Shown: positions 1 through 9,271, numbered from the stretch's first letter. The stretch is 64,000 nucleotides of DNA from Paraburkholderia aromaticivorans (GCF_012689525.1 NZ_CP051515.1:62001-126000), one strand, 5' to 3'. Numbers and translations are program-made. The notes: generated from the sequence alone by a model not told the origin.

Positions 1-1
1 C

Positions 2-655
2 GACCCGAACGGCATGGCGATTCGCGTGGAAGTGACCCGCAAGCGCGCGCTCGACATTCACGGTTCGCCGTCGAATGTGTGGGGCCAGACGCTGCGCGTC
101 GATCAGCCTTCGCCGATTTACGAACGCGCCGAACCGGTCGAAGTGGGCCACGTGGTGTTCTTCACGAACCGTCTCGCCGAACAGGAAAAGTTCTATCAAG
201 AGCTGCTCGGCTTCGAAATGTCGGACCGTTATCCGGGCCGTGGCGCGTTCATGCGCTGCGCGCCGCACGGCGGCCATCACGACATTTTCCTGCTAGCGCT
301 GCCCAACGGTAAGCGCGGCCTGAACCACGTCGCGTTCACCGTGCGCGATATCCACGAAGTGTTCGGCGGCGGCATGCATATCAGCCGCTGCGGTTGGGAT
401 ACGCAACTCGGGCCGGGGCGTCATCCGGTGTCGTCGGCTTACTTCTGGTACTTCCAGAACCCGGCAGGCGGCCTGATCGAGTACTACGCCGACGAAGATC
501 AACTCACGCCCGAATGGCAGCCGCGCGATTTCGAACCGGGTCCGACGGTGTTCGCCGAATGGGCGATCGACGGCGGCATCGACGGCAATACGCGGCGTCA
601 GAAAAACGCGAAGGCGCCGGAAGACAAGTTCATGACGGAGCGGAAAAATGACTGA
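2..655 (+). CDS. VOC-family extradiol dioxygenase-like protein, 5' end outside window
   Basis: The reading frame is open to the left edge, and the first residues (DPNG before the first ATG at 14) look like the inside of a VOC fold, so the gene starts upstream. The C-terminal VOC module shows the H-H-E metal triad of extradiol ring-cleavage dioxygenases: His in VGHVVF, His in LNHVAF and Glu in GLIEYY (residues 46, 105 and 156 counted from base 14). The stop overlaps the next gene's start by 8 bases (ATGACTGA), so they are translationally coupled. Beside a ferredoxin reductase and an aromatic-acid importer, a role in aromatic catabolism is likely. The substrate cannot be read. Confidence 0.8.
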   Translation, partial: DPNGMAIRVEVTRKRALDIHGSPSNVWGQTLRVDQPSPIYERAEPVEVGHVVFFTNRLAEQEKFYQELLGFEMSDRYPGRGAFMRCAPHGGHHDIFLLALPNGKRGLNHVAFTVRDIHEVFGGGMHISRCGWDTQLGPGRHPVSSAYFWYFQNPAGGLIEYYADEDQLTPEWQPRDFEPGPTVFAEWAIDGGIDGNTRRQKNAKAPEDKFMTERKND

Positions 656-1913
656 TGCTGCTGCTGCAAAGGCGCAAGCCGCCCATGCCGGACTGGAAGC
701 ACCGCGCACGATCGTTGTGATCGGCGGCGGCCAGGCGGCCGGTTGGGTCGTGAAGACCTTGCGCAAGGAAGGCTTCGACGGCCGTCTCGTGATGATCGCC
801 GACGAAGTCCATCTGCCGTACGAACGGCCGCCGTTGTCGAAAGCGGTGCTGGCGGGCGAAGCGGATATCGACACCGTGCGGCTCGTGAAGCCCGACGACT
901 TCGAGGCGCTGAACGTCGAAGCATGGCAGCCGGATTGCGCGACTTCGATCGATCGCGAACAGCGCATCGTGCGCACGCAATCGGGCCGAGAAGTGCAGTA
1001 TGACCGACTGGTGATCGCCACCGGCGGCGCGGCGCGCAAGCTGCCGGAGTCGCTCGTAAAGACCTCGCACATCGCTTACCTGCGTACGCTCGACGAAGCC
1101 GTCGCTTTGGGTGAGCGGCTGCGCGCCAGTAAGCGCGTGCTGGTGGTGGGCGGCGGCTGGATCGGTCTCGAAGTCGCGGCCACGGCGCGCAAGCTCGGCG
1201 TCGAGGCCACGGTGGTGGAAGGTGCGCCGCGTCTGTGCGCCCGTTCGCTGCCGCCGATGGTGTCCGGCTTCCTGCTCGACCTGCATCGCGCGAACGGCGT
1301 GGACGTGCGTTTGAACGCTTCGCTCGTGTCGCTCGCAGATCATCCGAACGACGGCAATCGCATTCGCGCCACGTTCGCGGACGGCTCGACGCTCGACGCC
1401 GATTTCGCGGTGGCCGGCATCGGTCTCACGCCGCACACGGCGTTGGCGGAAGCCGCTGGCGTGAAGGTGGAAGACGGCATCGTGGTCGATCATTTCGGCG
1501 CCACCGACGACCCGCGCATTTTCGCGTGCGGCGACGTCGCCAATCATCCGAGCGCGTGGCTCAAGCGGCGCGTGCGGCTCGAATCGTGGGCCAATGCGCA
1601 GAACCAGGCGATTGCCGCCGCGAAAGCATTGCTCGGCACCTTCGAACCGTATGCGGACATTCCGTGGTTCTGGTCCGATCAGTACGACGTGAATCTGCAG
1701 ATTCTCGGCGACATTCCAGGCGATGCACAACTCGCCGTACGCGGCGATTTGCCCGGCAAACGCGCCACGCTGTTCCATCTGGAAGACAGCGCGATTCGCG
1801 GCGTGATCGCCATCAATACGCCGCGCGAACTGAAACTGTCGCGCAAATGGATGAACCAAGGCCGGACCATCGACCTTGCCACCCTGACCGACGCTTCAAC
1901 GGCACTTGCCTAA
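648..1913 (+). CDS. FAD/NAD(P)-dependent ferredoxin reductase (BphA4/AndAa type)
   Basis: The 421-residue protein has two Rossmann folds: an FAD-binding one near residue 25 (VVIGGGQAA) and an NAD-binding one near residue 165 (VVGGGWIGLE). A late GD motif (IFACGDVAN, near 295) contacts FAD. This is the layout of reductases that pass electrons from NADH to a ferredoxin serving a Rieske ring-hydroxylating oxygenase. It starts inside the end of the VOC gene and is followed by an MFS importer in the same operon. No oxygenase or ferredoxin gene is adjacent inside the window; they may lie upstream. Assignment to the family is firm, to a substrate open. Confidence 0.88.
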   Translation: MTDAAAAKAQAAHAGLEAPRTIVVIGGGQAAGWVVKTLRKEGFDGRLVMIADEVHLPYERPPLSKAVLAGEADIDTVRLVKPDDFEALNVEAWQPDCATSIDREQRIVRTQSGREVQYDRLVIATGGAARKLPESLVKTSHIAYLRTLDEAVALGERLRASKRVLVVGGGWIGLEVAATARKLGVEATVVEGAPRLCARSLPPMVSGFLLDLHRANGVDVRLNASLVSLADHPNDGNRIRATFADGSTLDADFAVAGIGLTPHTALAEAAGVKVEDGIVVDHFGATDDPRIFACGDVANHPSAWLKRRVRLESWANAQNQAIAAAKALLGTFEPYADIPWFWSDQYDVNLQILGDIPGDAQLAVRGDLPGKRATLFHLEDSAIRGVIAINTPRELKLSRKWMNQGRTIDLATLTDASTALA

Positions 1914-1938
1914 CCACATCTACGGACGGCACAACGGC

Positions 1939-3342
1939 ATGAGAACCATCGACAACACCATGGGGGACCGCAGCAGCGCCGGTGTCTCAGGCCCTGTGAC
2001 CCGGGGCTCGATCATCGCGCGTCTGGAGCGTTTGCCCAAGAATGCGATGCAGGTGCGCGCGCGTATTCTGATCGGTCTCGCGACGTTCTTCGACGGCTTC
2101 GACGTGATCGCGATCGCGGCCACGTTGCCGATCCTGATCGCAAAGTGGCATCTGACGCCGTGGGAAATCGGCTTTCTGATCGGTTCCGGTTCGGTCGGTC
2201 AACTGATCGGCGCGTTCGTTTTTCCGTGGTATGCGGAGCGCAAGGGGCGTGTGAAAGCGATCGCGCTGAGCTCGGGGATCATCGGCATCACCAGCATTGC
2301 GTGCGGTTTTGCGCCCACATTTGCAGCGTTTGTTGTGCTGCGCGTGATTCAGGGGCTCGGGCTCGGCGGCGAATTGCCGGTGGCCGCGACGTACATCAAC
2401 GAGATCAGCCGTGCGCATGGACGTGGCCGTTTCGTGCTGCTGTATGAAATCGTTTTCCCGGTTGGACTGCTCGCCTCGAATGCGCTGGGTGCGTGGATCG
2501 TGCCGCGTTTCGGCTGGCAAGTCATGTACTTTATCGGCGGCATGCCGTTGATTCTGTTCTTCGTGCTGCGCAAGCTCGTGCCGGAATCGCCGCGCTGGCT
2601 CGCCGAACGTGAGCGGATGGCCGATGCGGACGTTGCAGTGCATGTGTTCGAACGCGCGGTTAAAGGTCCGCTTCCGCCGGTGACACAATCGGCTGAATTC
2701 GAGGCGATGGCCAATCGTCATCCGAAGCGCCGCATGGCCGACCTGTTCGGTCCCGCGTATCTGAAGCGCACGCTGGCCGTGGCCATGTTGTGGATCACGT
2801 GCGGCTTCATTCAATACGGTCTTTCGACGTGGCTGCCGACGATTTACCGCACGATTTACCACGCGCCGCTGCAACTCGCGTTGAATCTGGCGGTGGCCGC
2901 TTCGGTGCTCGGCGTGGTGGGTTCGCTCACTTGCGCGTTGCTGGTCGACAAGGTGGGGCGTAAGCCGATCATCAATTTTTCGTTTGTTGCGTGTGCGATT
3001 TCATTGCTGCTGGCGGGTGTGTTCCACGATTCGTCGGTGTATGTCGTGGCGACGTGCTGCGCGTTCTCGCTGGGCTTCCTGGCGTGCGGGTTCATCACGG
3101 CTTACGTGTACACGCCGGAGCTTTATCCGACGAGTATCCGCGCAATGGGTTGCGGCGTCGGCGGCGCGTGGCTGAAGGTGGCGGCGATCTTCGCGCCGGC
3201 TATCGTGTCGAAGACGATGATCGGCGGCAATTTGCAGGTTGCGTTTTATATCCTCGCGGTCGTCCCGTTTCTTGCGGCGGTGGCGGTGCACTTTCTTGGT
3301 ATTGAAACCAAAGGCAAGGTGCTGGAGCAACTGGAGGCTTGA
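1939..3342 (+). CDS. MFS transporter, aromatic acid:H+ symporter (AAHS) type
   Basis: A 467-residue protein with about twelve hydrophobic segments. The first segment carries the DGFD motif that is typical of AAHS permeases such as PcaK and BenK, and the loop after helix 2 carries a YAERKGR signature. It should import an aromatic or related organic acid with protons. I chose the ATG at 1939. An in-frame TTG at 1906 would overlap the upstream gene by 8 bases, and an ATG at 1960 is also possible. A strong terminator follows at 3407-3439. Co-transcription with the VOC protein and reductase suggests a catabolic operon for its substrate. Confidence 0.85.
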   Translation: MRTIDNTMGDRSSAGVSGPVTRGSIIARLERLPKNAMQVRARILIGLATFFDGFDVIAIAATLPILIAKWHLTPWEIGFLIGSGSVGQLIGAFVFPWYAERKGRVKAIALSSGIIGITSIACGFAPTFAAFVVLRVIQGLGLGGELPVAATYINEISRAHGRGRFVLLYEIVFPVGLLASNALGAWIVPRFGWQVMYFIGGMPLILFFVLRKLVPESPRWLAERERMADADVAVHVFERAVKGPLPPVTQSAEFEAMANRHPKRRMADLFGPAYLKRTLAVAMLWITCGFIQYGLSTWLPTIYRTIYHAPLQLALNLAVAASVLGVVGSLTCALLVDKVGRKPIINFSFVACAISLLLAGVFHDSSVYVVATCCAFSLGFLACGFITAYVYTPELYPTSIRAMGCGVGGAWLKVAAIFAPAIVSKTMIGGNLQVAFYILAVVPFLAAVAVHFLGIETKGKVLEQLEA

Positions 3343-3406
3343 GGTTTTTTGTCGGTCGAGTTTTGGTGGGCGGTTGATGTTGAAGTACCGCGATAGCAGG
3401 AAGACG

Positions 3407-3439
3407 AAGGGCGCACTGGGTGGTGCGCCCTTTCGTTTT
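3407..3439 (+). terminator. intrinsic terminator after the MFS gene
   Basis: A perfect 10-bp stem (AAGGGCGCAC / GTGCGCCCTT) with a 6-base loop is followed by TCGTTTT. It lies 65 bases after the MFS stop and just before the convergent J-protein gene ends at 3450, so it insulates the two convergent units. Confidence 0.85.
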
Positions 3440-3449
3440 GTGGGGATGC

Positions 3450-5174
3450 TTACCGCATGGCTTGTCGCGCTTCGCGCCGTTGCTTGATCCCATCAATAAC
3501 CCAGATACTCATCAGCCCCGCACTCACACAGGCGATGATGTCCGGCTTGTAAATCGCCAGCGCCATCCACACGAGGTTCGCATACCCGCGGAAAAACACC
3601 GGTATCGCATTGCGCAAATCGTTCCAACGCGTCGTCGCCAGCACGCCGCCCGCCGCCGACATCACCGCAAACAACGCCCACGCGAACTGCGTCGCACGCG
3701 CTTCGCGCTGCAACAGCAACACGATCAACGCTACGAATCCAGCGAACCACAAAGGCACGCAAGCCCAAAACAACCGCGGCCGACGCGCGATCCATCCGCG
3801 CCATTCCGCCTGCGAAAACGAGAAGAAGAACGCAAACAGCACACCGTGCGCGTAAGGCATCAGCCACGCATGCGAATCCGTGGCGATCCAGTGGCCCGCA
3901 AAACCCAACGCCGTCGCGCTGAACGCAGCCAGTATCGCGAGCCCCTTAATGGGCGGCCAGCCGTGAATCAACGCGGCCCAGATCGTACAGACGCCTAGTG
4001 TGGCCATCGCGATCGATGTCGAATGACCGCTGCCGTCCTCACACAGTGCAACGGTGGTCGCGCCAAGCCAAACGGGAATCCAGCCATAACGCAGCCAGCC
4101 GATCGAGCGCAACGCTCGCAGTCGATGTTGCTGCGGCTCGGACAGCAGCACGGTCGTGGCGGCGACCGTCATCAGCGCGAGCATCAACGTCGACAGAAAA
4201 ATGCCCAACTGAGCGGGCGACCACTGATCGAACCACCTGTTGCTATTGGGGTTCAGCGACGCGTTGGCGAACAGCAAACCGCACCACGCGTTCAACGCGA
4301 GTGCCGGACCAAACAGGCGGCCCGCGCCGACGCGGAATTTGAGGCAACGTCCCCAGAAATCGACTTTCTCGGCATCGAGCCGCAGCCGTACGACATTCGG
4401 ATGGTAGCGGCCAAGGGCGGTCAACAGTTGCTCCATCTCGGCGCGCAAACCGGCACGAAGCAGTGCTCGCGCGCCGGTCGCCATTTGCGGCAACGGACCT
4501 TCGAGCAATGCCATCGCGTTCGTGAAGCGCAGACGCAGCGCGTTGTAGTCTTCGTCGGCGAACACGCGGTTCAAGGCGAGCGTGGCGATGGCCGCGTTGC
4601 GTCGCCGCAGATGCGTCGAGTTGTCCCGCCAGCCGAGGACCGCGCTCAGGTTCATCCGCAGCGTGGCAGGCGTGTCCTCGTTCAGACAATGACACAGCGC
4701 CTGCCATTCGAGTTCGTCGCGTGTCGGAATGTTGACGACGGCGGCGAACAGATCCTGCAGCGAACGGCGCGATGCGAGGTCGTCCGTTTGCGCGATGAAG
4801 TTCTGCCAGAGTTGGACGGCGGTTTCAAAGGCGTCGGGTTCGCGGACGGTGGCCTCGACGTCCGAACTGTTGACCCTAACGCGGGACGTCGCCGGCACGA
4901 TTGCCGGCTCCCGCGTGATTCCGATCAAAATCGCGGGTTCAGCGCCAGAGGCGTTCGCGGTCGGCTCCGCAACTGCTCCCTTCGAGACCGCGCCGCTCGC
5001 CATCTGCAACGCGGATTCATACGCGTACCGCAGACGCTGAAATGCCTCAGCATCTTCATCCGGACGTTGTTGTTTCAACAGCCGTGCATAAGCGCGACGC
5101 ACCGCGCGCTCGTCGGCACTCGACTCGATGCCGAGCACGTCCCAAGGCCATTGATTGTTCGAGATCGTATTCAT
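3450..5174 (-). CDS. Membrane J-domain protein, partner of HscC (DjlB/DjlC-like)
   Basis: A 574-residue protein. Residues about 9-55 form a J-domain-like helical hairpin (PWDVLGIE, then ADERAVRRAYARLL), but the catalytic HPD tripeptide is replaced by RPD at residues 37-39. The rest has a soluble central part and roughly eight hydrophobic segments from about residue 290 to the end, so it is an inner-membrane protein. It starts 6 bases after the stop of the hscC-type Hsp70 gene, so the two form an operon. E. coli HscC likewise works with the unusual membrane J-proteins DjlB and DjlC. I infer that this protein recruits the Hsp70 to the membrane; the client is unknown. Confidence 0.8.
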   Translation of the reverse strand: MNTISNNQWPWDVLGIESSADERAVRRAYARLLKQQRPDEDAEAFQRLRYAYESALQMASGAVSKGAVAEPTANASGAEPAILIGITREPAIVPATSRVRVNSSDVEATVREPDAFETAVQLWQNFIAQTDDLASRRSLQDLFAAVVNIPTRDELEWQALCHCLNEDTPATLRMNLSAVLGWRDNSTHLRRRNAAIATLALNRVFADEDYNALRLRFTNAMALLEGPLPQMATGARALLRAGLRAEMEQLLTALGRYHPNVVRLRLDAEKVDFWGRCLKFRVGAGRLFGPALALNAWCGLLFANASLNPNSNRWFDQWSPAQLGIFLSTLMLALMTVAATTVLLSEPQQHRLRALRSIGWLRYGWIPVWLGATTVALCEDGSGHSTSIAMATLGVCTIWAALIHGWPPIKGLAILAAFSATALGFAGHWIATDSHAWLMPYAHGVLFAFFFSFSQAEWRGWIARRPRLFWACVPLWFAGFVALIVLLLQREARATQFAWALFAVMSAAGGVLATTRWNDLRNAIPVFFRGYANLVWMALAIYKPDIIACVSAGLMSIWVIDGIKQRREARQAMR

Positions 5175-5180
5175 GGCCGG

Positions 5181-6890
5181 TCAGTAAGTCACATGCACGT
5201 CGAAGCGATCCAGCAGCGCGCTCAGTTCGCCGCGCGCCTGCGCGATTTCATCGGTATTCTGGCGCTCGATCAATGCCTGGAAGCGAGCGATATGCGCGGC
5301 CAGATATTGCCGATGATCGCCGAGTGTTTCTTCATAGACACGGTCGGCGCGCGTCAACAGCGTCCGGTTCTCGAGTTGATCGCGTGGGTGAATCTTCAGC
5401 GCACTCAACGCCGCGAGACGCTGGCGGATTTCTTCCGGCGTCATTACGCCGGGGTTTTCTTCGATCACCATCGCGCGCTTCACGCCGCCCGGGAATGCAG
5501 TGGCTTCGACTTCCAGAACGCCGTTGATGTCGTAGGTGAAACGCACATCCGCGCCAGCTTCGCCCGCCGCTTTGAGCGGTACTTCCAGCGTGAATTCACC
5601 GAGCGCGACGTTGTCCGTGGTCAAACGCGCTTCGCCCTGAAACACCTTGATGCTGAGCATCTGCTGACGGTCGCGCACCGTGAAAATGCGCTGCATGCGG
5701 CTCACCGGCACGATCGTGTTGCGCTCAATGATCGGCAGAAAGTGACCGGGCACGAACTGAGCCGGGCCGACCTGCATGGCCGTGTCGATGCCGAGGCTAT
5801 AGGGCGCGACATCGGTCAACACCATTTCGTCGAGCCCGGCATCGCGTCCAACGAGTCCGGCCTGTACCGCAGCGCCGAGCGCGACCACTTCGTCGGGGTT
5901 CAGATGTCCGGCGGGCAGGCGGCCGAACATCTTCGAGACCAGCTTGCGGACCATCGGCATACGCGAGGCACCGCCGACGAGGATGATCTCGTCGAGCGCG
6001 GCGACGGCGATCTTCGAATCGCGCAATGCGCGTTCCACCGGTTTGCGCAGCCGTTGCAGCAGATGCTCGCAGGTGCGCTCCGCGGTGGCCGCGTCGAGTT
6101 CGAGCGCGTGCGCGTGGTCGCCGATCATGAGTTCGAGCGTGACGCTGTCGACGCCGTTCTGCGTGAGCTGACGTTTCGCGCGTTCGGCCTGCTGATGCAG
6201 CCGTTGCGCGGCAACCGGCGTGAGCGATTGGACCTTGAGACCGTTGCGCTGGCAGAACAATTCGACCAATGCTTCGGTGAAGTCTTCGCCGCCCAGAAAA
6301 TTGTCGCCGGTGCTCGCGCGCACTTCCATCACGCCTTCGAAGAAGTCGAGCACGGAGACGTCGAAGGTGCCGCCGCCCAGATCGAAGATCAGAAACTTGC
6401 GCTCGCTATCGCGTTGATGCACGCCGTACGCGAGCGAGGCCGCGGTCGGTTCGTTGACGAGACGCAGTACATTCAGGCCGGCGAGTTCGCCGGCGATGCG
6501 CGTGGCTTTGCGTTGCGCGTCGCTGAAATAGGCCGGTACGGCGATCACGGCGTCGCTGACCGTTGCGCCGAGAAAGGCTTCGGCATCGGCCTTCAACGAC
6601 TTGAGCACCAGCGAGGACAACTCTTCGGGACGCAGCATTTGCGTGCCGAGCGACACGGTGCGGCTCGTGCCCATATAGCGTTTGAAGTTGGCGGCGGTGC
6701 GCTCGGGATGCGTATGCAAACGGTCATGAGCGGGGCGGCCGACGAGGATCGAGCCATCGCCGTCGATAGAGACGCACGAGGGCGTGAGTGTTTCGCCTAA
6801 CGCGTTCGGGATGAGCACGGCATGGTTGTCGCGCCAGATTGCCGCGAGACTATGCGTGGTTCCAAGATCGATGCCGATGATCGAAGGCAT
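5181..6890 (-). CDS. hscC: Hsp70-family chaperone HscC
   Basis: A 569-residue Hsp70, close in length to E. coli HscC (556) and shorter than DnaK. The N-terminal ATPase carries the phosphate-1 motif (GIDLGTTHS, residues 5-13), the NEPTAASLAYG segment, the phosphate-2 motif (DLGGGTFD) and the adenosine motif (VGGASRMP). A substrate-binding domain and a short helical lid follow. The tail ends HVTY and lacks the EEVD-like end of cytosolic DnaK. I set the start at the ATG at 6890 because the protein then begins MPSIIGIDLGTT; the frame is open further upstream to 7067. It is co-transcribed with the J-protein gene. HscC-type Hsp70s are specialised and non-essential in E. coli. Confidence 0.88.
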   Translation of the reverse strand: MPSIIGIDLGTTHSLAAIWRDNHAVLIPNALGETLTPSCVSIDGDGSILVGRPAHDRLHTHPERTAANFKRYMGTSRTVSLGTQMLRPEELSSLVLKSLKADAEAFLGATVSDAVIAVPAYFSDAQRKATRIAGELAGLNVLRLVNEPTAASLAYGVHQRDSERKFLIFDLGGGTFDVSVLDFFEGVMEVRASTGDNFLGGEDFTEALVELFCQRNGLKVQSLTPVAAQRLHQQAERAKRQLTQNGVDSVTLELMIGDHAHALELDAATAERTCEHLLQRLRKPVERALRDSKIAVAALDEIILVGGASRMPMVRKLVSKMFGRLPAGHLNPDEVVALGAAVQAGLVGRDAGLDEMVLTDVAPYSLGIDTAMQVGPAQFVPGHFLPIIERNTIVPVSRMQRIFTVRDRQQMLSIKVFQGEARLTTDNVALGEFTLEVPLKAAGEAGADVRFTYDINGVLEVEATAFPGGVKRAMVIEENPGVMTPEEIRQRLAALSALKIHPRDQLENRTLLTRADRVYEETLGDHRQYLAAHIARFQALIERQNTDEIAQARGELSALLDRFDVHVTY

Positions 6891-7171
6891 GTACAGTTTC
6901 CGATTCGTTTGCGCCCCTCCATGAGGAGATCGCCCAAGGTTTCGCCGATGAACCGCGTGGAGCCGGGTGTAGCTCCGTCCAATGGCGATAACGGCAGACC
7001 GCACGCAAACTTGAGCGGCGCGGGTCTGGAAGGTGGCGAGAATCGGACTGGACAATGCGCGGCGCATGGCGGCCGCGCGATCGGTCGGACATAAATGTGC
7101 GGTGTGCCGCGCAGGGCGCGCGGCACGGCGCGACGCGCTGAAAGCACGCTACGCGAGCCCGCCACGCGGCA

Positions 7172-7633
7172 TCACAGCGCTTTGCGATACACCACGAAGC
7201 CCGAGCGGTCCGCGACCTTGTCGTACAGCTTCATCGCCGTCTGATTCGTTTCGTGCGTTTGCCAGTAAACGCGTTGCGAACCATCGGCTTTGGCGCGCGC
7301 ATACACCGCTTCGATCAACGCGCGGCCGACGCCTTTGCCGCGCTCGCTGTCGAGTGTGTACAGGTCTTGCAGATAGCAGATCGGTCCTTTCATCGTCGTG
7401 TGACGGTGATACAGGAAGTGTACGAGGCCGAGCAACTCGCCGTTGCGTTCGGCGACCATGGCATGCATCGGCTCGTAGCCATCGAAGAAACGTTCCCACG
7501 TGATTTGCGTGATCTCGCGCGGCAACGCGGTTTCGCCCGAGCGGCCATAGAACGCGTTGTAGGCGTCCCACAGCGGCAGCCAGGCATCGAAGTCGCCGGG
7601 GACGACGGCGCGGATCTGAATCGAATCGGACAT
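7172..7633 (-). CDS. GNAT-family N-acetyltransferase
   Basis: A 153-residue single-domain GNAT protein. The acetyl-CoA binding loop reads RGKGVGRALIE, and the fold ends with the usual LYDKVADRSGFVVYRK strand. The start at 7633 (MSDSIQIRA) is preferred over the open frame to 7675 because an AAGGAA ribosome site precedes it at good distance. The substrate cannot be predicted; such proteins acetylate amines or protein N-termini. It stands alone between the hscC operon and the accessory pocket starting at 7814. Confidence 0.85.
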   Translation of the reverse strand: MSDSIQIRAVVPGDFDAWLPLWDAYNAFYGRSGETALPREITQITWERFFDGYEPMHAMVAERNGELLGLVHFLYHRHTTMKGPICYLQDLYTLDSERGKGVGRALIEAVYARAKADGSQRVYWQTHETNQTAMKLYDKVADRSGFVVYRKAL

Positions 7634-7813
7634 GTGCGGTTCCTTGTTGAGTGAAGACTGCCAATCCGTCAGCATAGGAAATTTGACGCACCATTGTTAG
7701 CTCCACGAGGCGGCCGGAATTTGGAGCCACGAGTTGGACGATGGGCTGTTGATGTCGAAGTCGAGCGCGCCTTGGGTGGGCGCAAGCTCAGATAATCGAA
7801 TGACAAGGGCAAT

Positions 7814-8280
7814 ATGAGGAAGCTGGTGACGTGTGCGGCTGTGGTGTCCCTGAGCGAGTGCGCCGCCACTCCACCTGGTGCGGGCGCGGCGGAGGTGCCG
7901 CCTGGTCGCGCGATGGCGTATCAAAAGAAGCCGCAAGGCGGGGACTATGGCACCGTGCTCATCACGAGCGATAGCTCGTTCTTCGGTGCAGGTAATGTCG
8001 CGACGGTGAGCATCGATCGCTAACCGGTGGTCGAGGTGTGAAGTAGTGAGCGCGTGAAGCTCTATGTGCCATCCGGTGAACACATATTCAGCGCAAAGAT
8101 GCCGATGCTGCCGCGCAAGGATGTTGAAGCGATCATCAATCCGGGTGTGACGCGCTACTACCGGCTCGCGGTTCACTCTTCGGGCGGCATCGATATTGAT
8201 CCGACGTTGCTGGAGGAGCGAGAGGAAATACAAGATGGCATACGCGTTATATTCAGCGCTTTCCTAGCCCGCCTTCAGCA
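7814..8280 (+). pseudogene. Decayed lipoprotein gene (DUF2846-like) with two in-frame stops
   Basis: The frame from ATG 7814 encodes a lipoprotein-like leader (MRKLVTCAAVVSLSEC), then a beta-rich stretch ending VSIDR at a TAA (8021-8023). The same frame resumes after PVVEV, a TGA, and SSERVKLYVPSGEHIFS. The pattern of a 'dgkPV...lyVPsGEH' core is that of small DUF2846-type lipoproteins. Two stops in one uninterrupted frame, rather than a frame change, point to point mutations in a pseudogene. The lipobox glycine also appears changed (LSEC in place of LSGC). The 3' boundary near 8280 is approximate. A sequencing error would have to occur twice to explain this. Confidence 0.65.
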
Positions 8281-8291
8281 CGATCCGCCTC

Positions 8292-8741
8292 ATGACCTAC
8301 CACGCCGTTACAGTCACCCTCGAAAACATCGGCGGAATAGTTGCCCAAAAAGACAAAAATGGCGCGAGAACAGTCAGAACAGCCTTTAACGTCACGGTCG
8401 CAGGAAAACGTCAGTACGCTGTACAAATAGCCGGCGCCCCCCGACTTGAAAATGGCATGGTGGTGACTGCAGTACTGCGCGATACGGAGAACTGGCAAAC
8501 ACTGGCAGGATGGCTAAATCACGCAACGGGCGAAATTTGTGGCGTTGAATCGCCCGGGAAATCTTTATTTTTGTGCCTGTTTGGTTTCCTTCTGTCAGTC
8601 CTGTTCACCGTCAAGATGACAAGCGGGAATGTCAGTGCGGGCGGCTTTACCTTTTGGTGCGTCGCGGTCATAGCGATGAATGCGTGGACGATTTTCTCGT
8701 GGCGCAAGTCAGCAATGATCTACCGCCTATTAAAACCCTGA
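8292..8741 (+). CDS. Hypothetical membrane protein
   Basis: A 149-residue protein I do not recognise. Residues 1-90 are polar and probably beta-rich (TVTLENIGGIVAQKDKNGAR, then VTVAGKRQYAVQI). Residues about 95-115 and 120-138 form two hydrophobic helices, ending in a short basic tail. It is therefore a small bitopic-hairpin membrane protein with an N-terminal soluble domain. Its codon use is less GC-rich than the flanking housekeeping genes, like the cassette at 8880-10479, which suggests acquisition. It begins just after the lipoprotein pseudogene on the same strand and has no partner I can name. Confidence 0.6.
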   Translation: MTYHAVTVTLENIGGIVAQKDKNGARTVRTAFNVTVAGKRQYAVQIAGAPRLENGMVVTAVLRDTENWQTLAGWLNHATGEICGVESPGKSLFLCLFGFLLSVLFTVKMTSGNVSAGGFTFWCVAVIAMNAWTIFSWRKSAMIYRLLKP

Positions 8742-8817
8742 GTGTGAAGATTCACTAGCATCACCCACCCGCCGCGCATCGTTATTCGTGACTGAGCCGC
8801 TATTCGCGAGTCTAGCC

Positions 8818-8844
8818 AAAAAACGCCCGCGCGAGGCGGGCGTT
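8818..8844 (-). terminator. intrinsic terminator of the 8880-10479 cassette
   Basis: On the minus strand, a 9-bp perfect stem (AACGCCCGC / GCGGGCGTT) with a 5-base loop is followed by a run of six T. It lies 36 bases beyond the stop of the last cassette gene. Confidence 0.85.
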
Positions 8845-8879
8845 GGCATCCAATGGGCTAATTCGTCACCCCACGCGTC

Positions 8880-9269
8880 TCACAGATAACCCCTGACTGT
8901 ATCCGTGTCGATCCAGTCTCTCGCTGCTTTTCGCCGCAGCATCAACACTGCTCCTAAGCGTAGCCAAACGCAGAGCGCTATCAGGGAGATGGCCCACACT
9001 CCCAATGCGTACAGATAGGGGGCACCTGAGACGGTCCACACGAGGCTAAAGGCCGCGATCCACTTGAGTAGGTCGTAGCCGCGCTTCTCTCGCTTTAGCA
9101 CCCAGCATATTGCCAAAGGATTTGCCACTAGGCTTGCAGATGCGGCCAACCAACCTTCCCAAGGCAGAGACAAAAAACAAAATAAAGCAAGTTCTACGGC
9201 CGCCTCACACAGAAAGGCGAGGGTGAACGCAATGAGCGAAACCCGAATGCAACGCGGAATTACAGTCAT
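8880..9269 (-). CDS. Small polytopic membrane protein of unknown function
   Basis: A 129-residue protein with about four hydrophobic segments (residues 7-30, 33-56, 66-85 and 88-110) and a basic C-terminus (RRKAARDW). I placed the start at 9269 (MTVIPRC), directly after the stop of the upstream gene at 9272; an upstream in-frame ATG at 9308 would overlap that gene by 37 bases. It is the last gene of a three-gene unit closed by a terminator at 8818-8844. Size and topology resemble membrane immunity proteins of bacterial toxins, but no diagnostic motif is present and that role is only a hypothesis. Confidence 0.6.
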   Translation of the reverse strand: MTVIPRCIRVSLIAFTLAFLCEAAVELALFCFLSLPWEGWLAASASLVANPLAICWVLKREKRGYDLLKWIAAFSLVWTVSGAPYLYALGVWAISLIALCVWLRLGAVLMLRRKAARDWIDTDTVRGYL

Positions 9270-9271
9270 GG

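Noticed and set aside
293..1859. Long minus-strand frames opposite the reductase gene
   Set aside because: They are Arg/His-rich mirror frames of the high-GC plus-strand gene, with no domain and no ribosome site.
4023..6800. 925-codon plus-strand frame opposite the hscC operon
   Set aside because: Composition is Arg/Gln/His-rich and it lies entirely on the antisense of two well-supported genes.
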